NCBI GenBank assembly: GCA_946478635.1
Contig: CAMLCX010000040.1
Location: 1-17,354 of the forward strand
Reading direction: 5' to 3'
DNA length: 17,354 nucleotides
Origin: an uncultured Pseudomonadota bacterium
GTDB lineage: Bacteria > Desulfobacterota_B > Binatia > UBA9968
The notes below the pieces were generated by a model. That model made no database searches and was not told where the DNA came from. It worked only from the letters and a program-made list of their open reading frames with translations. The stretch's first letter is position 1, and each line of letters begins with the position of its first letter. The translations under genes were made by a program, and so were the position numbers. Below, piece by piece: positions 1 to 7,501 of the stretch.

Positions 1-993
1 AAGCGCCTTGATAAAGCCGCTCTGTTCGATGCGCTTCATGATCGAAGTGTCGATGATCAGGTTCGGATCCGCGTCCTTCGCTTGCGGATATTGATAGGAC
101 AGAATCTCGAGAGCCGCCTTGATCACTTCCAACGATGGAGTGGGCACCTCTTCGACGTTGGCTCGGGTGTATTGATACGTTTCCTCCAAGATGTCGTCGC
201 TGGTTCCTCTCATGTATTTTTTCATGACCGCCAGGCTTTTCACTTTGTCGGTCTTAAAAAGATGCGTTCCCTCGATCATGGTCTTCAAGAGCCTTTCCGT
301 TAGGTCGGGATTTTTAACGGATGTTTGACGCAGAGCCGTGACGGTGTTGTAAGGATAGATGACCCCCGCTTTGTCGTAGTCGACCAGCTCCCGGTAACCC
401 AGTTTTTTCGCCATCGAAGTGAACGGCAGAGTCAGCGAAGCCGCCTGCACGACGCCGCGCTCCAACGCTGGAAACGCCAATTGAGCTTCTCCCATGGGCA
501 GCAGCTTTACATCGCGATCCGGCACGAGACCTAATTTTACCCGCAGGACATACCGAACCATCGTATCGCCAAAAGCTCCGGGTCGGCCGGTTGCAATGGT
601 CTTGCCGCGCAGATCCTCCGCGGTCTTGATTTCACTTCGCGAGTAAATCGCGGAATTGACCCTATTGATAAAAGTCAAAAGAATCACTTGGTCTTTAACA
701 CCAAGAATATGCGAGGTCAGCGCCCCGGTGCCCGTGGCGACCACAAACGGCACCTCACCGCTCGCGAGCAGCTGTTGCGGGCGGATCCTGCCGGCATAAA
801 TCGCTTTCAGATCGAGACCGTGCTTCCTCCCCAATTGTTCTTCGACGGCGATCCAGATCGGCACATACGCGCCGGAGAACGAGGAATAGCCGACCGTGAC
901 CTGCTCCAGGGGCGCGGCAGCAAAGCTGTAAGAGCTAACCAGCAGCCATGCACAGCCGATTGAAAACATTACGAGCCATTTTTTTAAAACCAT
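1..993 (-). CDS. ABC transporter substrate-binding protein, NMT1/SsuA-like (3' end off window)
   Basis: Periplasmic solute-binding protein of the NMT1/THI5-like (TauA/SsuA) group, which delivers a small organic ligand to an ABC importer. The reading frame is open from the ATG at 993 to the window edge, giving 331 codons, so only the extreme C-terminus is missing. Residues 1-27 form a Sec signal peptide: KK near the start, a hydrophobic stretch, and an AAA-type cleavage region after SSYSF. The mature start (VTVGYSSFSGAYVPIWIA) and the later 'DLRGKTIA' segment are typical of the family. The visible end (SIMKRIEQSGFIKAL) resembles the C-terminal tail of the other binding proteins here. It is the last visible gene of the minus-strand cluster, 64 bp after the amidohydrolase stop. 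An AGAAAGG about 11 bases before the ATG is a modest ribosome binding site. The ligand is unknown; an aromatic acid is a guess from context. Confidence 0.88.
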   Translation of the reverse strand, partial: MVLKKWLVMFSIGCAWLLVSSYSFAAAPLEQVTVGYSSFSGAYVPIWIAVEEQLGRKHGLDLKAIYAGRIRPQQLLASGEVPFVVATGTGALTSHILGVKDQVILLTFINRVNSAIYSRSEIKTAEDLRGKTIATGRPGAFGDTMVRYVLRVKLGLVPDRDVKLLPMGEAQLAFPALERGVVQAASLTLPFTSMAKKLGYRELVDYDKAGVIYPYNTVTALRQTSVKNPDLTERLLKTMIEGTHLFKTDKVKSLAVMKKYMRGTSDDILEETYQYTRANVEEVPTPSLEVIKAALEILSYQYPQAKDADPNLIIDTSIMKRIEQSGFIKAL

Positions 994-1057
994 TTGTAAC
1001 CGTGCCTTTCTCGTTGTGAGGATCCGACTGTAACTCTAGTCACCTGATTTTCATTAC

Positions 1058-2227
1058 TCAGTCGGCCCTGTGATCGAGCCGGAAAAATTTGATCGCATTG
1101 CCGGCCACCATTTGCCGGCGCTCACCTTCAGGAACGCCGGCCATTTGCGTTTCCAATGTTTGTAGAGACTTCGGCCAGCGCGTCACCACGTGCGGAAAAT
1201 CCGTCGACCACATCATGCGGTCGACGCCCACTTCGTGGCGCAGCTTCACGCCGACGTGATCTTCGAAGAAACCCCAGTGCGCATGCTCCTTCAGGTATTC
1301 GCTGGGCAAGCGCTTCAATCTTGGCAAACCGAGCTGGCGCTCGGCCCAGAATCGATTGACCAAATATTCGTGATCAACCTGCTCGTAAAAATAGGGCAGC
1401 CAGCCAACGTTGTTCTCGGCCCAATAGATTTGCAGCTTTGGGAAGCGATCAAACACGCCGGAAACCACCAATTGACTCGCTTCAACCGAACCCGAGTGGT
1501 GCGGCCCCTGGCGCGCAAAGCGCTGCACAAAATCCGTCGGCGGGCGCGATTCGCCCGGCGGCTCCTTTGGATATTTGAAAAGCCGCGTTTCGCGCGAGCC
1601 CACCTTCGTCGGAAATGACGTGTGTACGATTACCGGCATCTCCAGGTCGAGCGCGGCGGCCCAGAAACGATCGTCTTCACCGGATGGGTAACTTTCGCCG
1701 CTCGGAAAAGTGCTGAGCCACACGGCTTTCAAACCCAAGCGTTTACAGCGCTCCATTTCAACAACGTCATCCTCGGCCCCCATGTTGGGCAGCACGGCGA
1801 CACCGATCAGACGGTCTCGATCCACCGCGCAATACTCTTCGGCGAAATAATCGTTGAAGCCGTGAATGACAGCGCTGAACGCGGCCCTATCGCGAATCGC
1901 CGGATTGCGCACGTCGAGCGCGAATAAAACCTCGGCGTCGATACCGTCCTGATCCTGTTCGCGCAATCTCTGCTCGGCGGAACCGCACCCCGGAGTGTCG
2001 AAGTCGAATATTGTCGGATCGAAGTCTTCCGGCGCTCTGCCGCCGTAAAGGCTCGTGCCGCCGTAGATCAACGGCCGGCCTTCGATCAGCAAGGCATCGT
2101 GTCCATTGGCGAGCCTGATGCGCCGCGGCGCGCGATCGCGATACTTAGCCGGCACTCGATGGGTCCACTGCTCGGGTGGCGATTCGAAATGACCGTCGGC
2201 GGAAATGTAGCGATAATTCCTGGCCAT
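1058..2227 (-). CDS. Amidohydrolase-2 family metal-dependent hydrolase/decarboxylase
   Basis: TIM-barrel enzyme of the amidohydrolase-2 family, which includes ACMS decarboxylase, gamma-resorcylate decarboxylase and LigW-type enzymes; members hydrolyse or non-oxidatively decarboxylate, often on aromatic acids. Complete at 389 aa, cytoplasmic, no signal peptide. The N-terminal metal motif is D11-G12-H13-F-E15, so Glu replaces the second His of the classic HxH. H202 (VIVHTSFP) and D343 (WSTDFPH) fit the remaining metal and catalytic positions. The segment GVFDRFPKLQIYWAENNVGW is the typical barrel strand, with AEN where many members have AHxG. The ATG at 2227 is the only start before an in-frame stop upstream, although no clear Shine-Dalgarno is seen. 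It lies 82 bp after the diiron-like gene and 64 bp before the last binding protein, in the same direction, so co-transcription is likely. Substrate unassigned. Confidence 0.88.
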   Translation of the reverse strand: MARNYRYISADGHFESPPEQWTHRVPAKYRDRAPRRIRLANGHDALLIEGRPLIYGGTSLYGGRAPEDFDPTIFDFDTPGCGSAEQRLREQDQDGIDAEVLFALDVRNPAIRDRAAFSAVIHGFNDYFAEEYCAVDRDRLIGVAVLPNMGAEDDVVEMERCKRLGLKAVWLSTFPSGESYPSGEDDRFWAAALDLEMPVIVHTSFPTKVGSRETRLFKYPKEPPGESRPPTDFVQRFARQGPHHSGSVEASQLVVSGVFDRFPKLQIYWAENNVGWLPYFYEQVDHEYLVNRFWAERQLGLPRLKRLPSEYLKEHAHWGFFEDHVGVKLRHEVGVDRMMWSTDFPHVVTRWPKSLQTLETQMAGVPEGERRQMVAGNAIKFFRLDHRAD

Positions 2228-2309
2228 GAATATTCGGGCTAGCGGCTAACGCTGGAGATGTTTCTTGAATCACTCCTCATCGTGGTCGAGTTGAGCGCTG
2301 CTCGCGGCA

Positions 2310-3035
2310 TCACCCCAACTTCTCCATCGCGTCCGCGACGCCCGAATGATAGAGCTTGAATAGCTCGAGCGCATCCTCTGCGGCGCTCAATGCGCTTGGC
2401 ATATTCGTTATGTATTGGGGCAGCAAGGGCACAAAAAGATCGCCGTGCTTCTCGTCGGCAACCGCGTGGGCGGCGAAATTGGGCATCTCCTCCCACTTGT
2501 AACCGAAATCTTTGATCCATCTCAAACCGTCGCGCCGGGAGAGCCCGCCGCCTTGGTCCATTAACCTGCGGTCGTCGTTGACCCATTCGGTCGCCATCAT
2601 GGCGATGAGCCCGTCTTGCCAGGCTCCTTCTCTCGCGATCCACTTCCAACCGTAAAAGGTCGCCATGCTGGTCGCCAGCGGCCGCACCGTGGCGAAATCA
2701 TCAGCGCTCAAATTGATCAACGCTCCTTGACGGATCAGCAGATCATAGTGCCCCCTGGCGCTAAATTCATCTTCGACCAACTCGTCATACTCATGTTCCA
2801 TCAGCCGCTGGCGGATCGGCAGCGCATCGCAATTGGCGATCAAATTGGCCCAGCAGTCGCGGCGGCATTGCACGAAAAGACTAAGCTGCAAAAGCGCGAC
2901 GCGGGCTCGAGCCGGCGTCATCTTGACACCGAAGTAACGTTCCATTTCCTTCGACGCCATGGTATCGCGCACCCTCGCCCCGATGGCCTCTTCCCAATCG
3001 CGGCTCATCAATGAGCCCGCACTATTTGATCTCAT
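2310..3035 (-). CDS. Heme-oxygenase-like iron-containing redox enzyme (TenA/PqqC-like fold)
   Basis: All-helical protein of the TenA/THI-4/PqqC-like superfamily, which includes heme-oxygenase-like diiron oxidases as well as thiaminases. With the ATG at 3035 it is 241 aa; a GTG at 3065 would add 10 residues. I prefer the ATG because a purine-rich GGGGGGAAA lies just upstream and the family homology begins only at about SRDWEEAIGARV. Candidate metal ligands are E80/E85 and H96 (LMEHEYDELVEDEF...H), E150 (MATEWVNDD) and D194/H197 (AVADEKHGD). These resemble the spaced Glu/His pattern of diiron members but I could not align them. It follows the flavin monooxygenase by 37 bp (7 bp with the GTG), suggesting tight coupling. 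It may oxidise or cleave the monooxygenase product; that is inference. Automated annotation often calls such proteins 'TenA family transcriptional regulator', which would mislead here. Confidence 0.78.
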   Translation of the reverse strand: MRSNSAGSLMSRDWEEAIGARVRDTMASKEMERYFGVKMTPARARVALLQLSLFVQCRRDCWANLIANCDALPIRQRLMEHEYDELVEDEFSARGHYDLLIRQGALINLSADDFATVRPLATSMATFYGWKWIAREGAWQDGLIAMMATEWVNDDRRLMDQGGGLSRRDGLRWIKDFGYKWEEMPNFAAHAVADEKHGDLFVPLLPQYITNMPSALSAAEDALELFKLYHSGVADAMEKLG

Positions 3036-3072
3036 GTTTCCCCCCGCTTCGAAGTCGCTCCCCACTGTGCCG

Positions 3073-4209
3073 CTAATGAATGCGTCCTCGCTTTTTCTTC
3101 ACGCGCCCCATGAATTTCGGCGAAAGCTCGCCGAGACGCTCATCCGTCATGCGCCCGCTGCGCATCATGTAATCATAGGCGAGCGCCCACGGCTCCAACT
3201 GCAATTTCTCCGGCAGCCGTTCATACCAAAAAGAGCTGGCATTGGCGGCAGCGACGATTTTTTCCACGATGGGGCGGCGCTCGCGTTCGAAGACGTCAAG
3301 CGCGCGCGGCAGGTCCGCGCCCGCCTCGCCGAACGCGCGATCGAGCGCGATGGCGTCTTCAAGCGCGAGGCGCGTGCCCGAGCCGATGGAAAAATGCACC
3401 GTGCGCAGGGCGTCGCCGATCAGAATCACGTTGCCGCTATGCCATCGGCGGGTTGTGAGGAGCGGAAACTGGCGCCAAATAGATTTGTTGGATATCAAAG
3501 CGTGACCGTTTAAATCAGCCGCGAATACGCGCCCGCAATAGAAGCGGCTTTCCTCGTCGGACATGCGATCGAGACCGGCGCGTTGCCACGTGGCGGCGTC
3601 GCATTCGACGACGAACGTGCTCATCTGCGGGCTATGACGGTAGTGGTGCGCGACAAAGGATCCGTCGGCATTGGCGCGAAAGGTCAAACTCAGACACTCG
3701 AACACCTTCTCCGTGCCGTACCACGCAAAGCGATTGGTCAGCCACTCGAGTCGCGGCTCAAATTCTCGCTCGAACACCCGGCGCACGAACGAATTGGCGC
3801 CGTCCGCGCCGACCAGTAGGTCGCACGCCTTGACTTCATCGATATCGGCGATCCCACGGCGATATTCGATTTCCACTCCGGCCTGAGCACACAGTTCCTG
3901 AAGAAATTGATTGAGTTCGAGGCGTCCGATAGCGGAGAATCCGTTGCCGTCGATATCGACGCGCTCGTCGCGATGCACGATGCGCTGCATCGGCCACGAA
4001 TCCAGGCGGGAAATCAATTGCTGGTAAAAATCCGGCACATCGCGTTCGAGAAATGCGAGTGCATTCAACGAGAAAACGACCCCGAATCCGAAAGTGGCGT
4101 CCGGCGGATTTTGTTCAAAGACGCAAACACGCCATTCCGGAAATCGCCGCTTGATCAGCAGCGCAAACAGCAAACCGGCGGGCCCCGCTCCGACGATGTT
4201 AATAAGCAC
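3073..4209 (-). CDS. FAD-dependent monooxygenase, salicylyl-CoA/2-aminobenzoyl-CoA hydroxylase group
   Basis: Class A flavoprotein hydroxylase that uses NAD(P)H and O2 to hydroxylate an aromatic ring. Residues 7-12 (GAGPAG) are the GxGxxG dinucleotide motif of the Rossmann fold. NPPDATFGFGVVFS, just after the first beta-alpha-beta unit, is the hallmark of the salicylyl-CoA 5-hydroxylase/anthraniloyl-CoA monooxygenase group. GADGANSFVRR is the DG motif, and LIGDALRTVHFSIGSGTRL is the FAD-ribityl GD motif in that subgroup's form. At 378 aa it has only the monooxygenase domain; the C-terminal old-yellow-enzyme domain of 2-aminobenzoyl-CoA monooxygenase is absent. The start is GTG at 4209 because the family begins only a few residues before the glycine motif; no good Shine-Dalgarno is seen, and a large hairpin (4215-4298) lies immediately upstream. 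Whether the substrate is a CoA thioester is not settled; no CoA ligase is nearby. Confidence 0.87.
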   Translation of the reverse strand: MLINIVGAGPAGLLFALLIKRRFPEWRVCVFEQNPPDATFGFGVVFSLNALAFLERDVPDFYQQLISRLDSWPMQRIVHRDERVDIDGNGFSAIGRLELNQFLQELCAQAGVEIEYRRGIADIDEVKACDLLVGADGANSFVRRVFEREFEPRLEWLTNRFAWYGTEKVFECLSLTFRANADGSFVAHHYRHSPQMSTFVVECDAATWQRAGLDRMSDEESRFYCGRVFAADLNGHALISNKSIWRQFPLLTTRRWHSGNVILIGDALRTVHFSIGSGTRLALEDAIALDRAFGEAGADLPRALDVFERERRPIVEKIVAAANASSFWYERLPEKLQLEPWALAYDYMMRSGRMTDERLGELSPKFMGRVKKKRGRIH

Positions 4210-4214
4210 GGCGC

Positions 4215-4298
4215 AATTGGAGTACTGGAGTGTTGGAGTTATGGAGTAATGGGCCTAAACCCAATACTCCATCATTCCAGTACTCCATCGCTCCAATT
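4215..4298. repeat. TGGAGT-unit inverted repeat forming a long imperfect hairpin
   Basis: Two 39-base arms, 4215-4253 and 4260-4298, are inverted copies with about 31 matching positions by hand count and a 6-base loop (CCTAAA). Each arm is built from roughly 8-base units of TGGAGT plus two variable bases. It fills most of the gap between a binding protein stop (4302) and the flavin monooxygenase start (4209). A second element of the same kind lies at 6391-6476. There is no T-run of the kind expected at an intrinsic terminator, so I regard it as a dispersed intergenic palindrome that may fold in the transcript. Confidence 0.85.
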
Positions 4299-4301
4299 CC
4301 T

Positions 4302-5321
4302 TTACTTCCCCTGTTCACCATAGAGCTTTTTCACAAACCCGCTCGCTTCGATTTCGCGCAGCAGGCGCGGATCGACGAAGTCTTTCGGATCGGCGCCTTT
4401 GGCGCGCGGGTTGGTCTCGCTCACCTGCGTGATGCCAAGTTTCATGTCTTCGACATTGGGATAGGGAATTTTCTCGAACGCGTCGGCATAGACTCTCTGT
4501 GTTTCCTCGAGCATCGCGCGGTCCGTGGTCTGAGTGTATTTTCCGATCACGTTCATCGTGAAATTGGGGTCGGTTTTGAAGCGATGAACCGCCTCGATGT
4601 GGGCCTCGAGGAATTTGCGGATGGCGGACTCCCGCGTGCGCAATAATTTTTGTGTCACGATGACGGAGGAGAGCGGATACCGGTAGCCGGCCGTGTTGTA
4701 ATCGACCAGAACGCGAAATCCCGCGGCTCGCGCGTGAAGCACGGCGGGAAAACCGAACGTGCCGCCTTCGATTAGCCCGGCTTTGAGCCCGGCTACCGTT
4801 TCCGGCAGGCCGCCCATCTGCCGGATCATCACATCGCGATCGGGCACGAGGCCGTTTTGGCGCAAGAATATCCGCGTGAAAAAATCCGTAACCGTGCCGA
4901 CGCGGGTAACTCCGATGCTCTTGCCGCGCATCTCCTCAACCCGCTGGATTTGCGGTTGAACCACCGTGAAGACGATCACCCGATTGACCGGAATGGCGAC
5001 ATAAACCGTATCCGCCCCAGCGAGCTTGGCGTCGACGCCGGCCGGACCACCGATCGCGGCAACATCGATACTGCCGCCGACCAGAGTTTGCACGGCTCGC
5101 GACCCCGCGGCGATGTAAACAAGTTCGACATCCAAACCGTGGCGCTGGTATATTCCGGCCTCTTTGGCGATCCAGGGGATCGAAAAGGCCGCGGTGACCG
5201 CCGCATAGGCGACACGCAATTTTTGCGGCGCTTCGGCGGCTTTGGGTGCGCTCGTAAAACAAAGAGAAACAATAAGCGCTGGCAATAAACTCTCTCTTAA
5301 TCGCATGAAAAGGGAAATCAT
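4302..5321 (-). CDS. ABC transporter substrate-binding protein, NMT1/SsuA-like
   Basis: Periplasmic binding protein of the NMT1/THI5-like group, complete at 339 aa. A longer frame opens at the ATG at 5345, but a strong Shine-Dalgarno (AGGGAGGA, 5329-5336) sits inside that extension, 7 bases before the ATG at 5321, which decides the start. Residues 1-28 look like a Sec signal peptide (MRLRESLLPALIVSLCF, then an APKAAEA region). The mature protein starts LRVAYAAVTAAFSIPWIAKE, the typical first strand and helix, followed by AGIYQRHGLDVELVYIAAGS and the 'MRGKSIGVTRVGT' segment. It ends FVDPRLLREIEASGFVKKLY, the tail motif shared by the binding proteins of this window. It is preceded by the decarboxylase-like gene (72 bp) and followed by the hairpin and the flavin monooxygenase. 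No permease or ATPase is nearby. Ligand unknown. Confidence 0.9.
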   Translation of the reverse strand: MISLFMRLRESLLPALIVSLCFTSAPKAAEAPQKLRVAYAAVTAAFSIPWIAKEAGIYQRHGLDVELVYIAAGSRAVQTLVGGSIDVAAIGGPAGVDAKLAGADTVYVAIPVNRVIVFTVVQPQIQRVEEMRGKSIGVTRVGTVTDFFTRIFLRQNGLVPDRDVMIRQMGGLPETVAGLKAGLIEGGTFGFPAVLHARAAGFRVLVDYNTAGYRYPLSSVIVTQKLLRTRESAIRKFLEAHIEAVHRFKTDPNFTMNVIGKYTQTTDRAMLEETQRVYADAFEKIPYPNVEDMKLGITQVSETNPRAKGADPKDFVDPRLLREIEASGFVKKLYGEQGK

Positions 5322-5328
5322 CTTGAGT

Positions 5329-5336
5329 TCCTCCCT
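5329..5336 (-). promoter_or_regulatory. Shine-Dalgarno deciding the start of the 4302-5321 gene
   Basis: On the minus strand AGGGAGGA lies 7 bases before the ATG at 5321. It falls within codons of the alternative longer frame from 5345, which has no comparable site, so the shorter protein is favoured. Confidence 0.7.
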
Positions 5337-5393
5337 CAGGTTCATGGGTACGGTCGCACAGACGCCTTAACGAACCGCATCCGTCCGCCGAAA

Positions 5394-6380
5394 TCAGACA
5401 TGATCGACATCGCCGCCGTCCTCAGGGTCGGTGTCGATGAATAATTCCTCGATGGACATGGCTCTCCTGGTCAATCCCTGTTGATGGCAGTAACCGATGA
5501 TCGTTTGAAGATTGTTCCGATTGGCTTCACCCAGGCCGTAGACCCACGGATCAGGCCCGAGAATTTTGCGTTCTTCCTCATATTCGGTTCTGACCCAGGC
5601 GAGCGGAGTAATGCGTGGATTGGCCAGGCGTTTGTACGCGATGTTCTTGGCCTTCTCGAAAGCTTTGACCAGACTGACCGCGGCCCAGGGATATTTGTCG
5701 ACGATCTCCTGTTTCATCACGGTCACATGCATGATCGGAAAAATCCCGGTTTGGGTAAAATACTCGCGCTCGACTGTTTTGTAGTCGGGAAACAGACGCG
5801 CGACCCGCTTGTCGCCGGTGACGATAGGCTCGGGGATATAGGGATTGATCATGGCGGGAATCTCGCCTTCGGCGAGCATGGCGTCCATCGACTTGCCCGC
5901 GGGAATCATCTCGATTTTCAATCCCGGCGGCGGATCGAAGGGCACGTCTTCGCTGCGGTCGACGACCCAGGTGATCTCCTTGTGCGGCACGCCGTAATGT
6001 TGTTCGAAAATACCGCGCAGCCAGATATTGCCCGCGGGCTGAAAGTTGGTGCCACCGACCCGCCTGCCGATCAGATCTTTCGGCGTCTTGATACCTGAAT
6101 TGACGTTGACGAAGGCGAAACCGTGACGAAAACGGCGGTGCAAAAACACCGGAATCGCCGCCAGCGGATCGCCGTGATCTCGCGACATTAGATAGGCGCC
6201 GACGTTGAACTCGCACACGTCGAATTCCTGATTGCGCGCCATGCGCCAGTGCCGCTCGCGCGGGCCGTGCCCTGTCAAGACGACGAGATCAAGGCCGTCG
6301 GCCTCCACCGCGCCCTCTTTGAGCGCGCGAATGATTTCATAATCGCCGACCGCAACGGATAATCTGATCTTCGCTGCCAT
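5394..6380 (-). CDS. 4,5-dihydroxyphthalate decarboxylase-like protein (Pht5 family)
   Basis: Cytoplasmic protein related to 4,5-dihydroxyphthalate decarboxylase of bacterial phthalate degradation, which removes one carboxylate to give protocatechuate. Complete at 328 aa with no signal peptide. Recognised from the layout AAIPVFLHRRFRHGFAFVN, then TPKDLIGRRVGGTNFQPAG and WLRGIFEQHYGV, and the C-terminal block GLGEANRNNLQTIIGYCHQQ followed by GLTRRAMSIEELF, which are family hallmarks. The frame is open to an ATG at 6452, but those 24 extra codons come from the TGGAGT repeat; AGAGGAG (6386-6392) lies 5 bases before the ATG at 6380, so that start is chosen. It sits between two secreted binding proteins in the minus cluster. 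The fold appears to be of the periplasmic-binding type, so pipelines may label it an ABC binding protein. The actual substrate need not be dihydroxyphthalate. Confidence 0.82.
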   Translation of the reverse strand: MAAKIRLSVAVGDYEIIRALKEGAVEADGLDLVVLTGHGPRERHWRMARNQEFDVCEFNVGAYLMSRDHGDPLAAIPVFLHRRFRHGFAFVNVNSGIKTPKDLIGRRVGGTNFQPAGNIWLRGIFEQHYGVPHKEITWVVDRSEDVPFDPPPGLKIEMIPAGKSMDAMLAEGEIPAMINPYIPEPIVTGDKRVARLFPDYKTVEREYFTQTGIFPIMHVTVMKQEIVDKYPWAAVSLVKAFEKAKNIAYKRLANPRITPLAWVRTEYEEERKILGPDPWVYGLGEANRNNLQTIIGYCHQQGLTRRAMSIEELFIDTDPEDGGDVDHV

Positions 6381-6390
6381 CTTAGCTCCT

Positions 6391-6476
6391 CTGGGTTGGA
6401 GTGATGGAGTAGTGGAGTGGTGGAGTGATGGGTCAGGAACGCAACACTCCAACGCTCCATTACTCCATTCACCCAG
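6391..6476. repeat. Second TGGAGT-unit inverted repeat
   Basis: Left arm from about 6391 (CTGGGTTGGAGTGATGGAGT) and right arm ending at 6476 (rc CTGGGTGAATGGAGTAATGG) pair over about 32 positions with a few mismatches and a small offset near the base. The unit is the same 8-base TGGAGT pattern as at 4215-4298. It fills the gap between a binding protein stop (6480) and the decarboxylase-like gene, and its base touches that gene's Shine-Dalgarno (6386-6392). A hairpin here could therefore affect translation or message processing. Confidence 0.82.
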
Positions 6477-6479
6477 TCT

Positions 6480-7472
6480 TCAGTTCCCGTACAGCTTCTG
6501 CACAAAGCCTTCTTTTTCGATTTCGTCGAGCAGGCTCATATCGATAAAATCCGCGGGATTTTTTTGGCCCGCGTCGATGGAGATCAGAATATTCTTGATG
6601 CCTTCCAATTCGGTTCGCGGCGACCGCGCCAGCCGGTCGGCGAAAAACTTGTAGGTTCCCTCGACGGCTTCGGCGTCGGTGATCTGAAGATGTTTCCTTA
6701 AAACCTTTAAACTGCCTTCTCTGTTGGTCTTGACGTAGTGCATGCCCTCGATCTGCCCCTTGATGAAACCTTTGATCGCGGCGCGATTCTGCTGCAGGTA
6801 CGATCGCGTGACGATGTTCGAAGTGTTCGTGTAGTAGCCGAAGTCGCCGATGTCCGCCAGGACATTCATGCCGAGCTTGCGGGCCTGATAGATTTCCGGA
6901 TAGGACTGCACCGTCGCATCGACCTTCTTGGCCATCAGCGCCGCCATGCGCGCCGAGGTTCCCCCGGTTTGCAGCATCTTGATGTCGCTCGGCTGCATCT
7001 TCCAGGCTTTCACCGCCATCAGCACCGCCGCGTCGTTGGAGCCGCCGAACCGGTTGATGCCGATGACCTTGCCGCGCAATTGCTGCGGCTCTTTGATTTC
7101 CGGGCGGGAGACGAGCAGCATCGGCAGCTTGTTCTCCAAGGTCGCGACAATCACCACCGGCGCGCCCTTTGAAGCGCCGATCACCGCGGAAGATGCCGCG
7201 GTTTGAGTCAACTGAAGGCTGCCGCCGACCAGAGCTTGAATATTCGGCGAGCCTGCCTGGATCAGGATAATCTCCAGATCGACGCCGTATTTTTTGCTGA
7301 AGCCCAATTCCTTATTGACCCAGAGCGGCAGCTGGTAACCCGCCGTCCCGCCGTAGCTCACGCGGAAAGGAACGCCCTCGGCGGACCACGAAAATTTCAC
7401 CGAACTCACAAGGAGCAGCAACGCAATCATCGATCTGAGCCAACGGCGCGTGAATCTTCGCGGATCATTCAT
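6480..7472 (-). CDS. ABC transporter substrate-binding protein, NMT1/SsuA-like
   Basis: Periplasmic binding protein, complete at 330 aa. The ATG at 7472 follows a strong GGAGGT seven bases away, so the start is well supported. The N-terminus carries RRFTRRWLRS and then a hydrophobic run (MIALLLLVSSV) ending near SWSAEG. This is a Sec signal with an arginine-rich n-region; the arginines do not form a convincing twin-arginine motif. The mature part begins FRVSYGGTAGYQLPLWVNKE, then LGFSKKYGVDLEIILIQAGS, and has the 'QLRGKVIGINRFGGS' segment typical of NMT1-like proteins. It ends in DMSLLDEIEKEGFVQKLYGN, the tail motif shared with its neighbours. It is second in the minus cluster, 29 bp after the ACMSD-type amidohydrolase. 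It is clearly diverged from the other binding proteins here, so a different ligand is plausible. Confidence 0.9.
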   Translation of the reverse strand: MNDPRRFTRRWLRSMIALLLLVSSVKFSWSAEGVPFRVSYGGTAGYQLPLWVNKELGFSKKYGVDLEIILIQAGSPNIQALVGGSLQLTQTAASSAVIGASKGAPVVIVATLENKLPMLLVSRPEIKEPQQLRGKVIGINRFGGSNDAAVLMAVKAWKMQPSDIKMLQTGGTSARMAALMAKKVDATVQSYPEIYQARKLGMNVLADIGDFGYYTNTSNIVTRSYLQQNRAAIKGFIKGQIEGMHYVKTNREGSLKVLRKHLQITDAEAVEGTYKFFADRLARSPRTELEGIKNILISIDAGQKNPADFIDMSLLDEIEKEGFVQKLYGN

Positions 7473-7501
7473 GATTTTACCTCCATTTGAAGTTGTTGCG
7501 T

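Noticed and set aside
82..963. Several short plus-strand frames at the left end
   Set aside because: They are shadows of the minus-strand binding protein, whose signal peptide and family segments are clear.
6381..6452. N-terminal extension of the Pht5-like protein to an ATG at 6452
   Set aside because: The 24 codons are translated TGGAGT repeat, and a good Shine-Dalgarno precedes the ATG at 6380.
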